This document shows positions 1-13,109 of a stretch of 64,000 nucleotides of DNA, piece by piece; positions within the stretch are counted from its first letter, which is position 1; the number at the start of each line of letters is the position of its first letter. Source of the stretch: Branchiostoma floridae (lineage: Eukaryota > Chordata > Leptocardii > Amphioxiformes > Branchiostomatidae); NCBI RefSeq assembly GCF_000003815.2, contig NW_023365706.1:103127-167126 (forward strand), read 5' to 3'. The notes under the pieces are model-generated. The model made no database searches and had not been told where the DNA came from. It worked only from the letters and a program-made list of their open reading frames with translations. A program made the translations under genes and the position numbers.

Positions 1-162
1 ATTGATTGAGGCTGCACATTCATACACACTCAAGCATGTTTATACATACATACATACATACATATATACATAGCGCTCCATACGGACACGCATATGCAAT
101 CACACACACATTTGTAAACATAAATAAACGAACACGTACACATGCATGTATACGTATATATG

Positions 163-196
<34 letters not shown>

Positions 197-815
197 AAGA
201 AGTATATTTGAAACTTTATACATTAACGTATACACGTGTTCGTTTATTTATGTTTACAAATGTGTGTGTGATTGCATATGCGTCACCGTATGGAACGACA
301 TATATAAATATATATATCTATCTAGTATCTAGTCTTTTACGTGGATAATATAACCGTGGCAACACTCGTACTCGTGGTGGTAACGTTTGTTACCGAATTT
401 GGCGAAAGGCATAAACCTCCTCACACAGCCTCCAAGATCAGTGATAGTAGCGACCTGACGTGATCGGGGAGAGGGACTGGGTAGCTGGTTTCATCTGCCG
501 AACAATCATTTTGGGATCTGAATTGTTTCCTGTTTGGCTACCATTTGAATTCTTCGTATCTTCTCAGGCGACAGCCATTTTTTTTGGGGGGGGGGGGTGA
601 AATCCCAAAGCCATGAACAAATATGAATGTTGTGGTGCATCTTTGTAAAACATTACAGGGGTTGTGGAAAAAAAGGACCAGTCATGCTGTCTATGATTTG
701 CTCAATATCAAGTCGTAAAGTCAGGTGACAGCATTTTCGACAATTTTTTACTCACCTGAACGTTTTTCTTTACTCACATGAAGGTGTTTTACTTACGTGA
801 AGGTGTTTTACTCAC
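1..815. repeat. Intron of gene A: CA/TA microsatellite and unexplained sequence
   Basis: Bases 1-200 are CA/TA-rich (acacatac, tatatg, tgtgtg runs). The opening 'attgattgaggctgcac' matches sequence about 110 bases beyond the last FReD exon of genes B and E on the side of its intron, which places the missing last exon of gene A just left of the window. Bases 310-740 hold no gene I can see, with a T/G homopolymer run at about 579-597. Bases 740-815 are degenerate copies of the splice-donor minisatellite. Confidence 0.6.
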
Positions 816-2169
816 CTGAAGGTACTGTATTCTGCCCACCGTGACTCCCCTTGCCAGTCCAAAAGGTCAATTCGTAGGCGATAGTTCTTCTGATTGGTCA
901 GGAAGTGGATGTTATCGTTCCCCAGCCAGTACTCCCCGTTCTTGTTCCCAAATCCCAGTTTGTACTCCTCCCAGTTCCGGTTGAAGGGAACCCAACCGTC
1001 CTGCCGCCGCTGGATCACGGTCCACCCGCCTCCTGTGGGGAGAAAGTAAGGTTAACAGATAGGACAGGAATGTAAGCAATTTGTTACTGAAAGGGAAACA
1101 TACACGCACAAACATGCATACAAACAAACATAAATACACCAGCATATATGCATACAACAATTCAAACACACATACGCCCGTACATGCACACGCACACACT
1201 AAACATACACACTAATACAAATACAAATACAAACACACACACAGACACAGAGAGACGCACACGCACACACATGTAGAATAAAAGGTAAAGGCATAACTGA
1301 ATGCAATCGTTCGCATAGTTCGCCTCTACTGAAGTTAAGCGTACCTTATTCAATGCGTATTGTTCTTCTATGTACTGTGCCCAGCTGTGGACACATCATA
1401 CTCTGGGTACTCTTCGCAAGCTACGAACGGCTTACAATAACGCCTTCAGAATTTTGTTTTCTTATATGGAAGATACGAAACTGCCAGCCTAATGTTTGTG
1501 TCAATGGAAGTAGACACCCGTTTGATGCCCGTAGAAGGAAGCTGACTCACTCTTTTGTCACTCGCCTCTTCAACTCAAACAATAGTATCATTAAGCTTGC
1601 AATCCATTCCGACATGTTCTCTCTCTATGTTGATCTGGTCTACAAGCGCTAGTGCTTTCATTTTGTACATAGCTTTAACACCATCCGGTCGTACCCATTC
1701 TGTCTCCCAGTTTTTAATTGAATGTATTGTTATGGGCCTGTAGTGCCTGATATAAAGAATAATAAAAAATAACTTGCCATGTTTAGCAAAAACCCCTACC
1801 TGCGGTATCCATGTCACAGAACGCCTCCACATCAGCGGGGAGGAGGCCGATTCTGTAGACTCCACTTGTTGTCACTCCTGATGATTGGTACTCGGCACAG
1901 TCTTCCTCTAGAAAACGATGAAAAAAGAAAATCAAAGTAAATATTTGTTTTGAATTCCAATATCAAGAACACTGTCCTCACAGACAGACCTTATTGGCCC
2001 GTAGCGTTTCCAACCACAACCGGCCTTCAAGTGGATCGAGTTTTGCTAGCCAAATTTGAGTACCTCCAACTCCTTGAACGACACCAATGTATCAGGCCTC
2101 TTGATATATCTGACCACTTTCCTATCTTTTATATGACAAAAAACACTTGTAAGAGTACAAATGAAAACC

Positions 2170-2246
<77 letters not shown>

Positions 2247-5200
2247 GGGGGGTTATTGGGTGGGCTTGGTATCCAGGGGCTGAATTGCGAGGGGCTGACA
2301 ATAGGCGGGGCTAAATCGCAAGGGTCTGGAGCGAGCTGCCATTCGGCGCCACTCAGGTGACCTCAATACGACAGTAATTGCCCCAGGTGAGGCCAAGGGA
2401 CTGTAGGTTTTGAACCACTCACACCGCACCATCGCACGTGTGGCGGGTTCTTTAACGTGCTCGAGGTGTGGCTCTCCCCAAACACGGGACCTCCATTTAA
2501 CGTCCTATCCGATGGACTGCCCAAGCCGAAGCTAAGTACTCATTTTCACCTGAGTAAAGCGAGAAAGCTGTGTAAAGTGCCTTTCCCAAGGGCACAAGAT
2601 CGGTGACACGCAGCCGGATTCGAACTCGCGACCTCTCGGCCCCGAGGCAAACACGCTGCTGCAGCGCCACGCGATCTCACTAAAGTCAGTAGTAATCGTG
2701 CAATTAACAGCGTTAACAGAAATAAATTTAAAGCACTCTTAACCCTCATCCGACCGTTACATTTTTACGACGAATCTGACCGTATGGGGTCATTTTTGAC
2801 CCCATTTTGTTTTGCTCATAGACATATTTCTGCTGGCTTATTTTGTCATTTCTATGTATTTACTGTTTCACCAATCTATGAAAAATATTTTGACAAGTTT
2901 TGGTGTCAGTAGTTATTACTCATTATCATAATTTATGCAGAAAATGAGGAGAAACCACATTTGCTCTGAAAATCTACCATACTTAACCTACTTAAACAAT
3001 GTTTTGTCTTATCAATTTCTAAACAAAGGTTTTGATTCTGCAATAATACTTATAGCATAATAATGCTATTTAACAAGAAAAAATACAATATTTGTGAAAA
3101 GTAACGAATTTATTACATAATTATGCACCATATTCCGCCATCGAAACACACACATACAATAACTCTTGTCTATTTCCCCGCAGAGATCTTTCTTGTAGGT
3201 TCCTTCTGCACTTTCTGTTCATATATTGTTTCTTGATTAATTAGACCTTAATTTTCATTAGCAAAGGTAATTAGTGCGTATTATCATAATTTATGCAGAA
3301 TGTCGAAAAACTGTGTTTTACACTAAAATACTAAATTTCTTTCAAAAGCTTCGGTGTTTAATCATCTCAGCAACTAAAACTTATTACTGTAATAGCAATG
3401 ATGAGGAATGCCTGTTATTTCATTGAAATGTCTTGATATTTATGTATTTAATGATTCATAATTGGCTGGGGTCATTTTTGACCCCACCGAACCAGACACA
3501 AACTTTCAAGTATAGCTTATACAATAATGAACAAAACTCGGTGACAAATTGGTAGATGTTGTAAGACATGTATACAAACAAATTCATGGAAGGAAATTTT
3601 TCTCCGATGAAAAATGTTGCTATGACAGATAAAAATATACGCCTGGGGTCAAAAATGACCCCATACGGTCGGATGAGGGTTAAACGATGAAACTTGGGAC
3701 GGCATATAACAGAGTACCAATGCTAATACTGCTTCCAGGTATTTCAGTAAAATCTTTTACTCCCACTTTACGAAATGGGGAAACTCTAACATCATGTAAA
3801 CCAACGCGCAATTTATTTGAAAATAAGCCATAATTTACGACTGACCTGCTGAAATAGTCAATTAAGACAAACAAATTGTATATAAAGGCGTACATAAAAA
3901 GCCCGACTCCAACATCCTTAGCTAATTACAAAACCTATCGGAACAAGTATAACTCGCTTATTTGTTTTTCTTAAAGGAATTAGTACGACAAAAAGTTTAA
4001 AGCCACATGCTCTATCCTCTGATATATCGAAAACCTGGAAAACAATCAATGAACTTCTTAATAGAAAAAGGGCAAGTAATATCATTCCAAACACATTTTG
4101 TGACCAAGTGACCTCTATAAATGATCCTCATAGTTGATAGATTCAACGATTTCCTTTACTTATATTGGACCATGTCTTGCAAATAAAATTGACAAGATCG
4201 ACTGTTCCCCCATGGAATATTTTGACCACTCCTACCAAAAATCTGAATACCTTAGTAACTGTTATGAATGATGAACTAGACAAAGAAAGCAAGTGGGTCA
4301 AAACAAATAAACTGTCATTGAATGTTAAGAAATCAAATTTAATAACTTTTGCATAATCAATAATATAAGGGTTCGAAGTATTTTGCATAATTATGCATAC
4401 GTTCCCAATGGTGATGCATAATTATGCATAAGCATCCAGTGGTTATGCATAACTATGCATAATACTGGGAACCCTTACGCTTAACCCTTTGAACAAGCAT
4501 AGTTATGCATAACACATGGAACTTCATTCATAGTTTTGCATAAGTATTGGAAACTTATGCATAGTTATACATAATATCTGAGAACTTATGCATAATTATA
4601 CATAGAAATTGGAAACTTATGCATGATTATGTGCAGTTTTGCGAATTTAAATTAATCCCCAGGTAATCATTTTTGAGTGCTACATCATTTTTACTGGGCT
4701 TACGTTATCAGCCCATCTGGGTGTACGGTTGCTGAGATCCGGGAGGTCACTCCCAAAAAAAAATGGAATTCCCAAATTAAACCGGATGGTGTTAAAATGT
4801 TCTTGCCTTTCTGAAATTTACTATGATACCTTTAAATCAAATTAAGATATCCACAGCCATCACACAAGAAATAGCAACTATTCAAGGTCTATTAATGCAA
4901 AAACTAACAAATGGTAATACTCCTTTATGTTCAGAGCCCGCATGTTTGAAACAACTTGAATAGCACGTTAATAACAAACACCTGTTTGGACCCCAGGCGT
5001 AAATTTTGTAGTGCCATTTGAATATTTTTAATCTGAAGAAAAATTCCTTCCGTGACTTTGTCAGTCAATACCTGCTATACCTTCTCCTAAGTTTTGACGA
5101 AGGTTGGTACAATACTGTGGAAGCTATAAAGGGAAGTCTGTGTTCAGTCCGTCTGGGGTCCAAACGAACTCCAGGCAAAATATGCAGTTTTTAAAACAAA

Positions 5201-8200
5201 CTTTTGAGACGAACTCCTTAAATACTTATCGTATAACCAAAAAACTTTCAGAGATTAATAAACATGTTAAACTAAATTCTCACAAAAACTTTGTGTAATT
5301 ATGACGACATTATGACGTAATTTAGCTAACAAGGGCGACCATCTTGGATTTTGACCAATAACGTCATGAAACGTTTTCACACTTCCTTGTTTACTACTGG
5401 TAATCTTTCAATTTATAACTCAATGTTACCTAAGTTATGGTTAATTATTTTTTGCAATGTGCTTTCCTTCCACCGGCTACGTTATTTATCATCCATACTT
5501 ATTTCTTTTGTTTGATTTACATAAATTGTAATACGTTAGTAAAGAGAGGCCTTCCCATAAGCAGAATCTTTCGGCCTTCCTTGCACTGTTTATGTTTTAA
5601 AATTCATTGTGATGTATTTTTTTATAGTGTGAAACAAATTAATAAACAAGTAAACAAACACCAAAAAAGTAGTTACTCAAGTAACGGTCAGACGTTTCAA
5701 CTGCGATCTAGCAGTATCTGTCAGTGACAGTAAAGAGATCTAGTTGGAGAGGGTTTATATATCTTAGCTGTGAATTAAAATGTAAAAGAGATCTAGTTGA
5801 AGAACAGGTTTATCCAATTGCTCGAGTAACTACTTTTTGGCGCATCTTATTACCTGGATGTATAACCTACATCCACGTAAGTAAACAAACAAATATTGGT
5901 GATATTAAAAATGTTCCAGAATTGCATCACTGGCCGGGAAGTCATTACATTTACTGCATCAGAAGGCCATATCTCCCATTGGTTTTATTCATGATCAATA
6001 CCAGCATTATAAAAAAATGGCATGAGTTAGTGAACAACTAAGTAAAACATAACAGGCATACATGCACATGTCCATGTAAGTACATTATTGATGATGTAAA
6101 TAAGATGATACTGAATACCACACGTGTACGTGCTCCATTCATGCTAGAAATCATGCAGGTATGGGAATTATTAATAAGGTAAATGGTACTTTAATGAAGT
6201 AATGATAGTGACACCCTACCTACCTGGTGACGTATCGTTGAGACGCTGCTCCAAGGCGGCGATCCGGTTTCGCTCCTTGTGCAGTTCGAGTTTCAAGGCA
6301 TCAACAAAGGCTGACATGTTGTCTAGGTCGCGCTTCAAGGCGTCAACAGTGGCGGACATGTTGTCTTGTTTGCGCTTCAAGGCTTCATCAGTGGCAGACA
6401 TGTTGTCTTGGTTGCGCTTCAAGGCGTCATCAGTGGCGGACATGTTGTCTTGGTTGCGCTTCAAGGCGTCAACAGTGATGGTCAGTTCAGATATCCCCTA
6501 CGAACGTATAGACGTATATATGTACGTTAGACCGAACGTTATGAAAAAGCAGAAAGATATGTCATGATGGACTAAATAAACAGAACAGAAGCAGTGTTGA
6601 AAAACTGCTTTACAAAAGGCCTTTATGATACGAGCGTGTTTGTTTACCCCATTGTTGATGAACGCCAGGAGGGCAAATACCATAGCAACCAGGCTAAGCA
6701 GCACGGCAATACCCGCGGCCATGTATATAAGCTGGGAGCGGATGGAGCTACAGAGAGCACAGCGGCCGCTTACTCCACCCGGATACGTGCGGTCTGTTAG
6801 AAAACAAAAGGATATAAAACAAGGAATTTTTTTCAAAACTTTGAACTTCAATTTCCAACACGAAAATTTAAAACGAGAGTTCAGACTGTCCAACTCCAGT
6901 CTTTGTCAAAGACATACAAAGACTAAGAAAGAATGGATATGGACAGTCGAAAATTTGAGTAAGTCCAGCTTACAGCTTAACTTTCATGCAAAATAAAATC
7001 GAAAATAACACACAGTACAATAAATTACATTATCATATAGCCAGGCGCCGCGGACCAATCAGAAGGCCCCGTTCCATGTTGGTTATGACGCCGTAACACA
7101 TAATTTCCAGCCAGCCCGGTGTGTATCGCTCCTTCTGATTGGTCAGAATGTATTTACATCGACACTGATTGATGTGCATCGACACTGGTTGATGTCGATT
7201 CATTCTGACCAAACAGAAGGAGCGATATCGATACGTAGGCATTGGCCAATCAAAAGGAGCTAAACATATGCCAGAGCAGAGGGAATAAGTACAGACTGCA
7301 AGGGGGGGTGGGGTGGATAGCTCCTTCTTTTAACATTGATAGTGAGTTTTGTTGTTCTAAAAAGCGAAAGACTACAATGTTTCGAATATTTTCTTTAGAA
7401 ATTTTGGTTTCAAAATGCAATCTGTAATCTCCTTACAAATGTATGTAAAAAAGAACAAATTTTCAGAAATTCAACGTATAGTATCAAGGGATCTATGCGT
7501 CATACAGGAGTTTGCACATTTGGGTAGGCCATATGATAATAACGTTAATTACTCGCCTGCTACTCGGTGTATATGGTGTCATAACGCCTGGGCCTTTGCG
7601 TAATCATCTTGTTATCGTACGGCAATCGTACGACGAATCTGACAAAGGATTATAAAGTCTTACCTACTCCGGAGGCGTACAATAGGTTGGGTATATTCGC
7701 AGCGGCGTCGGCACGTGCCTGCCAATCAGTCTGCTGCATGGGTGTGGTGTCTGGAGGAAAATTACAAAATTAAACTGCCGTCGATAAACTTACTTCCCGG
7801 AAGTGTTTCCCAGACTCCCCTTGAAATTGAAGTACAAGTACGTTAATGTAGACATATCATCTTACCGCCAGCTGCTTCCCGAGGACCGTGGGGAACACCC
7901 TGTGCGTGCCTGGGTTTGCGAGTGCCGCGCTTGTTCCTGTCATTCCTTCGTGGGACTGAAGTGCGAGCATCATTCCCGGAAGTGCCAGCATCATTCCCGG
8001 AAGTTCCAGCATCATTCTCGTAGGTGCCAGCATCATTCCCGGAAGTGCCAGCATCATTCCCAGATATGCCAGCATCATTCCCGGAAGTGCCAGCATCATT
8101 CCCAGAAGTACAAGCAGCTCCTCTTTCTTGTGACATGCTAAAGTCATCAGCAGCATCTTTGTCCTGATATGCAACAGCATATGGCTCCATGCTAGCTGGT

Positions 8201-8622
8201 TGATGGTCAATATCATCATCAGCATCATCTTCCTGATATCTGACGGCATCTGGCTCGATGCTAGCCGGTCGCAAGTTGGTATCAGGATCCGTGCCCTTCA
8301 GGTCATGTCCGTACACCGGGTTGGAGGCGCCCAGGTCAGGCCCGTACACCGGGTTGGAGGCGCCCAGGTCAGGCCCGTACACGGCATATGGTTGCATGCT
8401 AGCTGGTCGAGGGTATCTATCATCAGCAGAATCTTCCTCCTGATATCTGACGACATAATTCTCCGCTAGATGATAATGCATAATGCTAGCTGGTTGATGG
8501 TCTTCATCATCATCAGCATCTTTCTCCTGATTTCTGACGGCATATGGCTCCATACTGTCTGGTCGATGGTCTTTATCATCATCAGCATCTTCCTCCTGAT
8601 ATTTAACGGCATATGGCTCCAT
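816..8622 (-). CDS. Gene A: type II membrane FReD protein, 3' end off the window
   Basis: Exons in transcription order: 8622(or 8724)-7866, 7750-7664, 6793-6648, 6497-6224, 1907-1800, 1032-816. The last FReD exon must lie left of base 1. The first exon is acidic and repetitive, with NPVY motifs, MEPYAV modules and seven 7-residue TSGNDAG repeats. Next come a short exon (residues IPNLLY where gene B has IPNPMY), a membrane helix exon (core LLSLVAMVFALLAF), a heptad-rich stalk (NMSATVDALKR type repeats), then FReD with [25 protein letters not shown] and EYWLGN. Splice sites are GT-AG and phases match gene B exon by exon. The first exon is open up to 8724, but the ATG used by gene B is absent, so the first in-frame ATG is at 8622; a non-ATG or upstream-exon start is possible. 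Probable role, inferred from the family: cell-surface lectin-like receptor whose NPxY motifs could bind PTB-domain or endocytic adaptors. Confidence 0.72.
2172..2243. repeat. (AT)n microsatellite
   Basis: About 70 bases of uninterrupted alternating A and T inside the 4.3-kb intron between the stalk and FReD exons of gene A. The same intron in gene B lacks it. Confidence 0.95.
2415..2690 (-). mobile_element. tRNA-derived SINE, minus orientation
   Basis: Read on the minus strand, a tRNA-like head with a B-box 'gagttcgaatcc' is followed by 'gtgcccttgggaaaggcact' and a tail with 'ggacgttaaatggaggtccc'. The head and tail blocks recur in the SINE at 24260-24712. It lies in the intron of gene A and contributes to its greater length relative to gene B. 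Confidence 0.75.
2739..3683. mobile_element. Non-autonomous piggyBac-type element with TTAA target sites
   Basis: TTAA at 2739-2742 and 3680-3683 flank a 937-base element whose ends are inverted repeats starting CCCTCATCCGACCG and continuing to TATGGGGTCATTTTTGACCC. The left end has an extra 26 bases between these two blocks. The TTAA duplication and CCC ends are typical of piggyBac. No transposase frame is visible; the interior is AT-rich. Confidence 0.88.
3895..4357 (+). mobile_element. Decayed non-LTR retrotransposon (LINE) fragment
   Basis: Three short plus-strand stretches resemble LINE reverse-transcriptase sequence: ANYKTYRNKYNSL near 3925, SKTWKTINELLNRKR near 4030, and VMNDELDKESKWVKTNKLSL then NVKKSNLITF at 4258-4353. 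They are interrupted and missing the catalytic block, so this is an inactive, internally deleted relic in the intron of gene A. Confidence 0.65.
4380..4635. repeat. Tandem repeat of 'ttatgcataattatgcat' type
   Basis: Imperfect units of roughly 30 bases built from 'ttatgcatagttatacataa' plus a 'tggaaac' spacer. The same repeat occupies 17430-17640 in the homologous intron of gene B, so it predates the A/B duplication. Confidence 0.75.
4640..6223. other. Intron of gene A, no gene seen
   Basis: AT-rich sequence with no convincing coding frame. 5680-5870 contains a dispersed repeat ('gagtaactactttttggcgc', 'cttattacctggatg') related to segments near 9150 and 51230. 5880-6220 matches the intron of gene B at about 17690-18010. 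Confidence 0.5.
7125..7226. repeat. Foldback (inverted repeat) element
   Basis: 'cgctccttctgattggtcag' near 7129 pairs with 'ctgaccaaacagaaggagcg' near 7204, around an AT-balanced centre containing 'tgatgtgcatcgacac'. It is in the intron between the membrane exon and the NPxY exon of gene A. A MITE is likely. Confidence 0.65.
7968..8112 (-). repeat. Coding 21-base minisatellite, seven units (gene A)
   Basis: The 21-base unit (plus strand 'gtgccagcatcattcccgga' plus one base) encodes TSGNDAG on the minus strand. Seven units are present, against fifteen in gene B. The unit is open in other frames as well, which creates spurious plus-strand frames. Confidence 0.88.
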
Positions 8623-8724
8623 GCTATCTGGTCGCAAGTCAGTACCAGGAAACGTTCCCTTTAAGTTATGTCCGTACACCGGGTTGGAGGCCAGTATTTT
8701 CCCTTCCTCAGTTACAAATGTCAC

Positions 8725-11700
8725 GTGTTGTAATATTCCTATAATGGACGAAAGCGGGTTTAGACGATTTCCAAATTAATTATGCAAATTTTGCGTGGCA
8801 GGCTCGACAGGTAGTTGGCAAATATAGACAGATAACATGCCGAACAAGTCTGATCGCAACTCATATTCCTCGGCCAGCTAACTTGTTTGGCACATGATCT
8901 GTCTATATTTGTCCAAGTCAAGCTGAAGACAATTTTCAAACGTTTAACTCCTGTAACTTAAACAGGAGCTAATTGTCTCATTTGCATTGACTGTGTCTTA
9001 CCTTTGTTTTCCATTGAAATCCAACATTGTCTTCAGCTTGACTTTGTCTTACAGTGTCTCATATTGGACATGTAAAATTGTCTTCAGTAATAGTTAGGGT
9101 ATAAAAGACCAGTTTCTGCCAGGTCACTTCAGTGTCACTGACGAAGGATATTGGATACTATCTGAAACGTCTGACCGTTTCCAAAATCATATCCAGCTGC
9201 TTGAGTAACTGTTTTTGGATATCTTATTAAAACCCGTAGCACTTGTAAGGGTCAGTGAGACGTCAGGTTGCGCTCGCAGGAGCTGTACTGCTGTAAGGCC
9301 CACTAGCTCATCAACTCAGCTACAAGATCTTGCAGTTCAGACACTGTTCAGCGCTGGGGGTAAATCATACTGGACTCCCGTCTTATATATCATACCGTAA
9401 ATACTTATCCAATAGGGTAATGCCACATCATCGGTATTGTATGAAACAATACACATGCATAGTTATACCCAGTTGACCAAGACGAAGCCATACTTAATCC
9501 CATACATTTTTAATGAATAGTTAATCCTTTATTTAGTGCCAATCCAATTTGCCGTCAATCCCACGGTAAGCCTATAAGTAGCTACTTATGTCAACACTCC
9601 CCTGGTGCAGTGACTCCTAGCGGCGGAGTCAGAACTGCCGTGGTCCATACCCTCCCTTTCTCTACTGACCTGAAAAGTCAGCAAAATTGGCAGGGATGAG
9701 ATATGGGATGATGTGTTTTGACATGGATTATATATTAGCAGGGAAATGATGATCCACCGTTCTTCATGTACTGGGTGTGGTCTGGTTTTGATTAGTCTGA
9801 CGAAGTAAGGCCACGTTTACTTATTCTGGAGGCATGACGTGGCATCATGTGGTGCGAATGAAATTTTGTTTTTCTGCAAATGACAGACTAATTTTCTGGG
9901 AAAAGGAGTTCATCTGGAGTGGGAGGGAGAAACATCAGAAGGTTGGTACGTGAGAACTCTTAATGTATAGTCATTGAATCTCTGTGTTTTTCTGGAGACG
10001 TCGCGGACTTACTTAGACTTAGACTTAGGGGCTCCCGTGTCGTCCGACACATGAGGCAGTCAGGTTGGCACAGCAGCAGGTTCTGTCGCAGACCCTTCCT
10101 GCTATTTCGGGTAAAATACATAAAATGTACCCTGGCATGGCCCATGTCTTCCGTGCGGGTTTGGCGAAAGAAGTCTTTGGAACCAAGCTTTGAAATTAAC
10201 GGTGTCCCGATGGCCCAGGCCACCAAGAATTTAGGCTAATGCCACTAGAACATCACTTTGACACATTTGTTGGGACCGTAGAAACCCACCATACGTTTTT
10301 CAGGCGCGGGTCCCAGCTTTCGACTCCCGAATTTGATCTGTGACAGCACACGTGGGAATCGAACACGCCACGCGCTGATTCGTGACTCCGCCCATCGCCT
10401 TTGATCTGTATTTTGATAGCTATTTCCACTTTCCCACCAGATCGCCGACATTTTATCCATGTTAACAACATTCAATCAATCACAGGTAAAATACAAAGAA
10501 ATCTGTTTTGTGGAGTATTCGACTCCCATTGTCGTTTTATATTCCTACAAGGCTAACTGCCTCTGTACGATTGACGTTAAAACTTGGTAGAAATGACTAT
10601 TAACTGTACTTTGCTTCGCCCTTGTTATTTTCTTCAACCAGAAATTATACGGTCCACCGATTTTTTTCAGGTCCGTTTTTTCCAGACCGGTCCAATGAGA
10701 AAAACTGGTCTTGTACCGTTACACCGCATCAGTACCCAGCCCTAATCATTACAATTAACCAATCGCACCAGCTTACGCGTCCCTCTCATGCGCATATGCA
10801 ATCGTCAAGGCAACCGACTAATAATAACTGCATGATTTAGTCAAATTAAGAGAAGCCATAGCACATCATGTGAAACATGCATACTTTATCCCTTATGCCC
10901 TCCCGATCTGTCGGCATAAAACTTTACCGTATAAAATCCTGGCCCCAATATCTTGAAAATAGCAAATCAGCGCCTCCCCAAAAAATAAGCGCCAACGCCC
11001 GTGGAAGGCTGTGAAGGAGGCTGGGAGCAGCAGACAATTCCAATCAACACGGAGCTTAGAAGTCCGTACCTACTGTATTAGCTGGGCTTGTTGCTGACGT
11101 GTACTTTTCAGACATGCTTGTTCCTGAGATGTTTTTCATGAGATATTGTACTTTTCTAGAGTTTGGGATTCACCCATCTTTCTGTGTAAAATGTCATGAG
11201 GGACAATAAACTCAGATAACAAGTATTAATGTAATCCAAGTAAATACATACCAAGAAGCAGTTTCTCTGGTTTGAAACTGTTGTGGAAATGCCACGCCCA
11301 AACCATTTTGTTAATGAAAAAAGCTACTTCAGAATTAGACGTGCAAGGTAAAATGTAGGAAAAACAATAAAATGAAGTAGATTTCAGATATCCCTACTCA
11401 CGCGCGATCTATACAGCGGTTCCAACCGACCTGCTAGGACAAGACGTTACCGCTTCCTGAAGATGCGACTCAAGACGTTACTGGTTCCTAAAGAGGTATC
11501 TCGATTTGTAGGTAGCGACAGCTTTCTGGGTGTGTTTACCGTGACTGCGATCTGATCGCTTATCATCAGGCAAAATGCAGTGTGTATATATATTCATGTA
11601 TAACATAATACATATGTGATATCATACATGTAGGTTAAACATGCTGACTGTACGTCATTATGCTAATGATGAGATGTGATTGGTCAATTTAGTTGGCACG

Positions 11701-13105
11701 AACTATTCCTTCAGGGGGGGGGGGGGCAGACACAGAATTTTACTTACTAGGATGAGTCTGAAACAGAATAATATTTGACAGAGTTAAAATTTGCCAAAAA
11801 ACTACAAACACATGTCCTCTTGAGATTGAAGTTTTTAAAAATTTAGGCTTTATTATTTTATGAGCAACTGAGATGATTTCAAGATGACACCTTTTGAAGT
11901 TTGTCAGACACTCAGCTGCTCTGAATCTGACCCACTGAATATTACTGTAGGAGGTTGAAACTACACATATATGATAACAATTGTATCTATAGATTGCATG
12001 CCAATTTTCATTTCTAAACTCTCAATGGTTCCTTAATCACAGCTGCTAGGATGGAGTAAGCTGAGATAGAGCCAGTTGGATTTATGCACGAATCCATGAG
12101 TTGTTGGTTTGATAGATTACTTTTCCATTAAGCAAAAGAAACGAAGCTGTACATGGTTATTAACTGTTTGATTAAAATTTTAAGATATCATTCTCGATCC
12201 CTGTTTGCTTGAACTCGTTATTTGTCTTCATATAGAAAGCCAAGAAATGTCCCTTGGGATCCCGTGGACTTTTCGCGTTTTCTTTCGCAACAACAGAAAT
12301 ATGTCAACTTTAGTCACCTAGTTGGTATCATTAACGAATTGACAATTTGATGATTTTGTCAAACGTTGAACCTCCTGACATCATATTTGGTTTCTCAATA
12401 AATCTCTACAACATACAAACACAAGATCGAGATGTTTGGATTTATCAGTACAATTTCACACTTAACGTACATTTGTATCGCAGGTTAGTTTTACTGAGGA
12501 TTGCCGGAGAGCCGCTGTACACTGGTGGCGAGAGTTCCGCCTGTCACCTATGGACGACCAGAAAAGTGAGCAAAATTGGCAGGGACGAGATATGGGATGA
12601 TGTGTTTTGACATGGTGTATGACTGGGTTTTAGTCTGGTTTTAATTGGTCTGACGACGTTAGGCCATGTTTGCCCTTTCTTGAGGGATGACGTGGCATCA
12701 GGTGATGCGAATGGCATTTTGTTTTTCTGTAAGTGACAGACTAATTTTCTTTGAAAAGGAGTTAATCTGGGCTGGGAGGAAGAAACATGAAAAAAGTTCG
12801 TACGTGAGAACTCTTAATGTAGTCATTATATCTACATGCTACAGTTTGGGGATACATGTTGACATAATCAGCTTTTCCATAACAGGTTAGGCCTTTTTCT
12901 AATTTGTCCATTCATTAATTCAATAACAGACCACACCGATATATACCTGACTACGTAGACTGGTTTGATAAAGGCATAAGCTGTGTTGTTTTTAACTTCA
13001 TTTTTACTCCAACCAAATGTTGTAACATAAGTAAACAACCATTAGATGTACGGTCAGTCAACCCTCTAAATATATACAGTATGTCAACAGTAAACATACC
13101 ATAAG
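8725..13105. other. Intergenic region upstream of gene A
   Basis: No gene recognised. 8725-8860 matches 20775-20910 (shared 5' flank of A and B). 10735-11735 matches 21440-22390. A dispersed unit containing 'tggcatcatgtggtgcgaat' occurs at about 9690-10000, 12590-12860 and 22440-22760. 9100-9240 contains the dispersed 'ctgaaacgtctgaccgtttc' repeat. Collinearity of these blocks shows that the duplicated unit includes several kilobases of flank. Confidence 0.6.
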
Positions 13106-13109
13106 TTTT

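Noticed and set aside
6625-6996. Plus-strand frame over the membrane exon of gene A
   Set aside because: Antisense of a conserved coding exon and intron; the minus-strand reading is conserved between A and B with matching phases.
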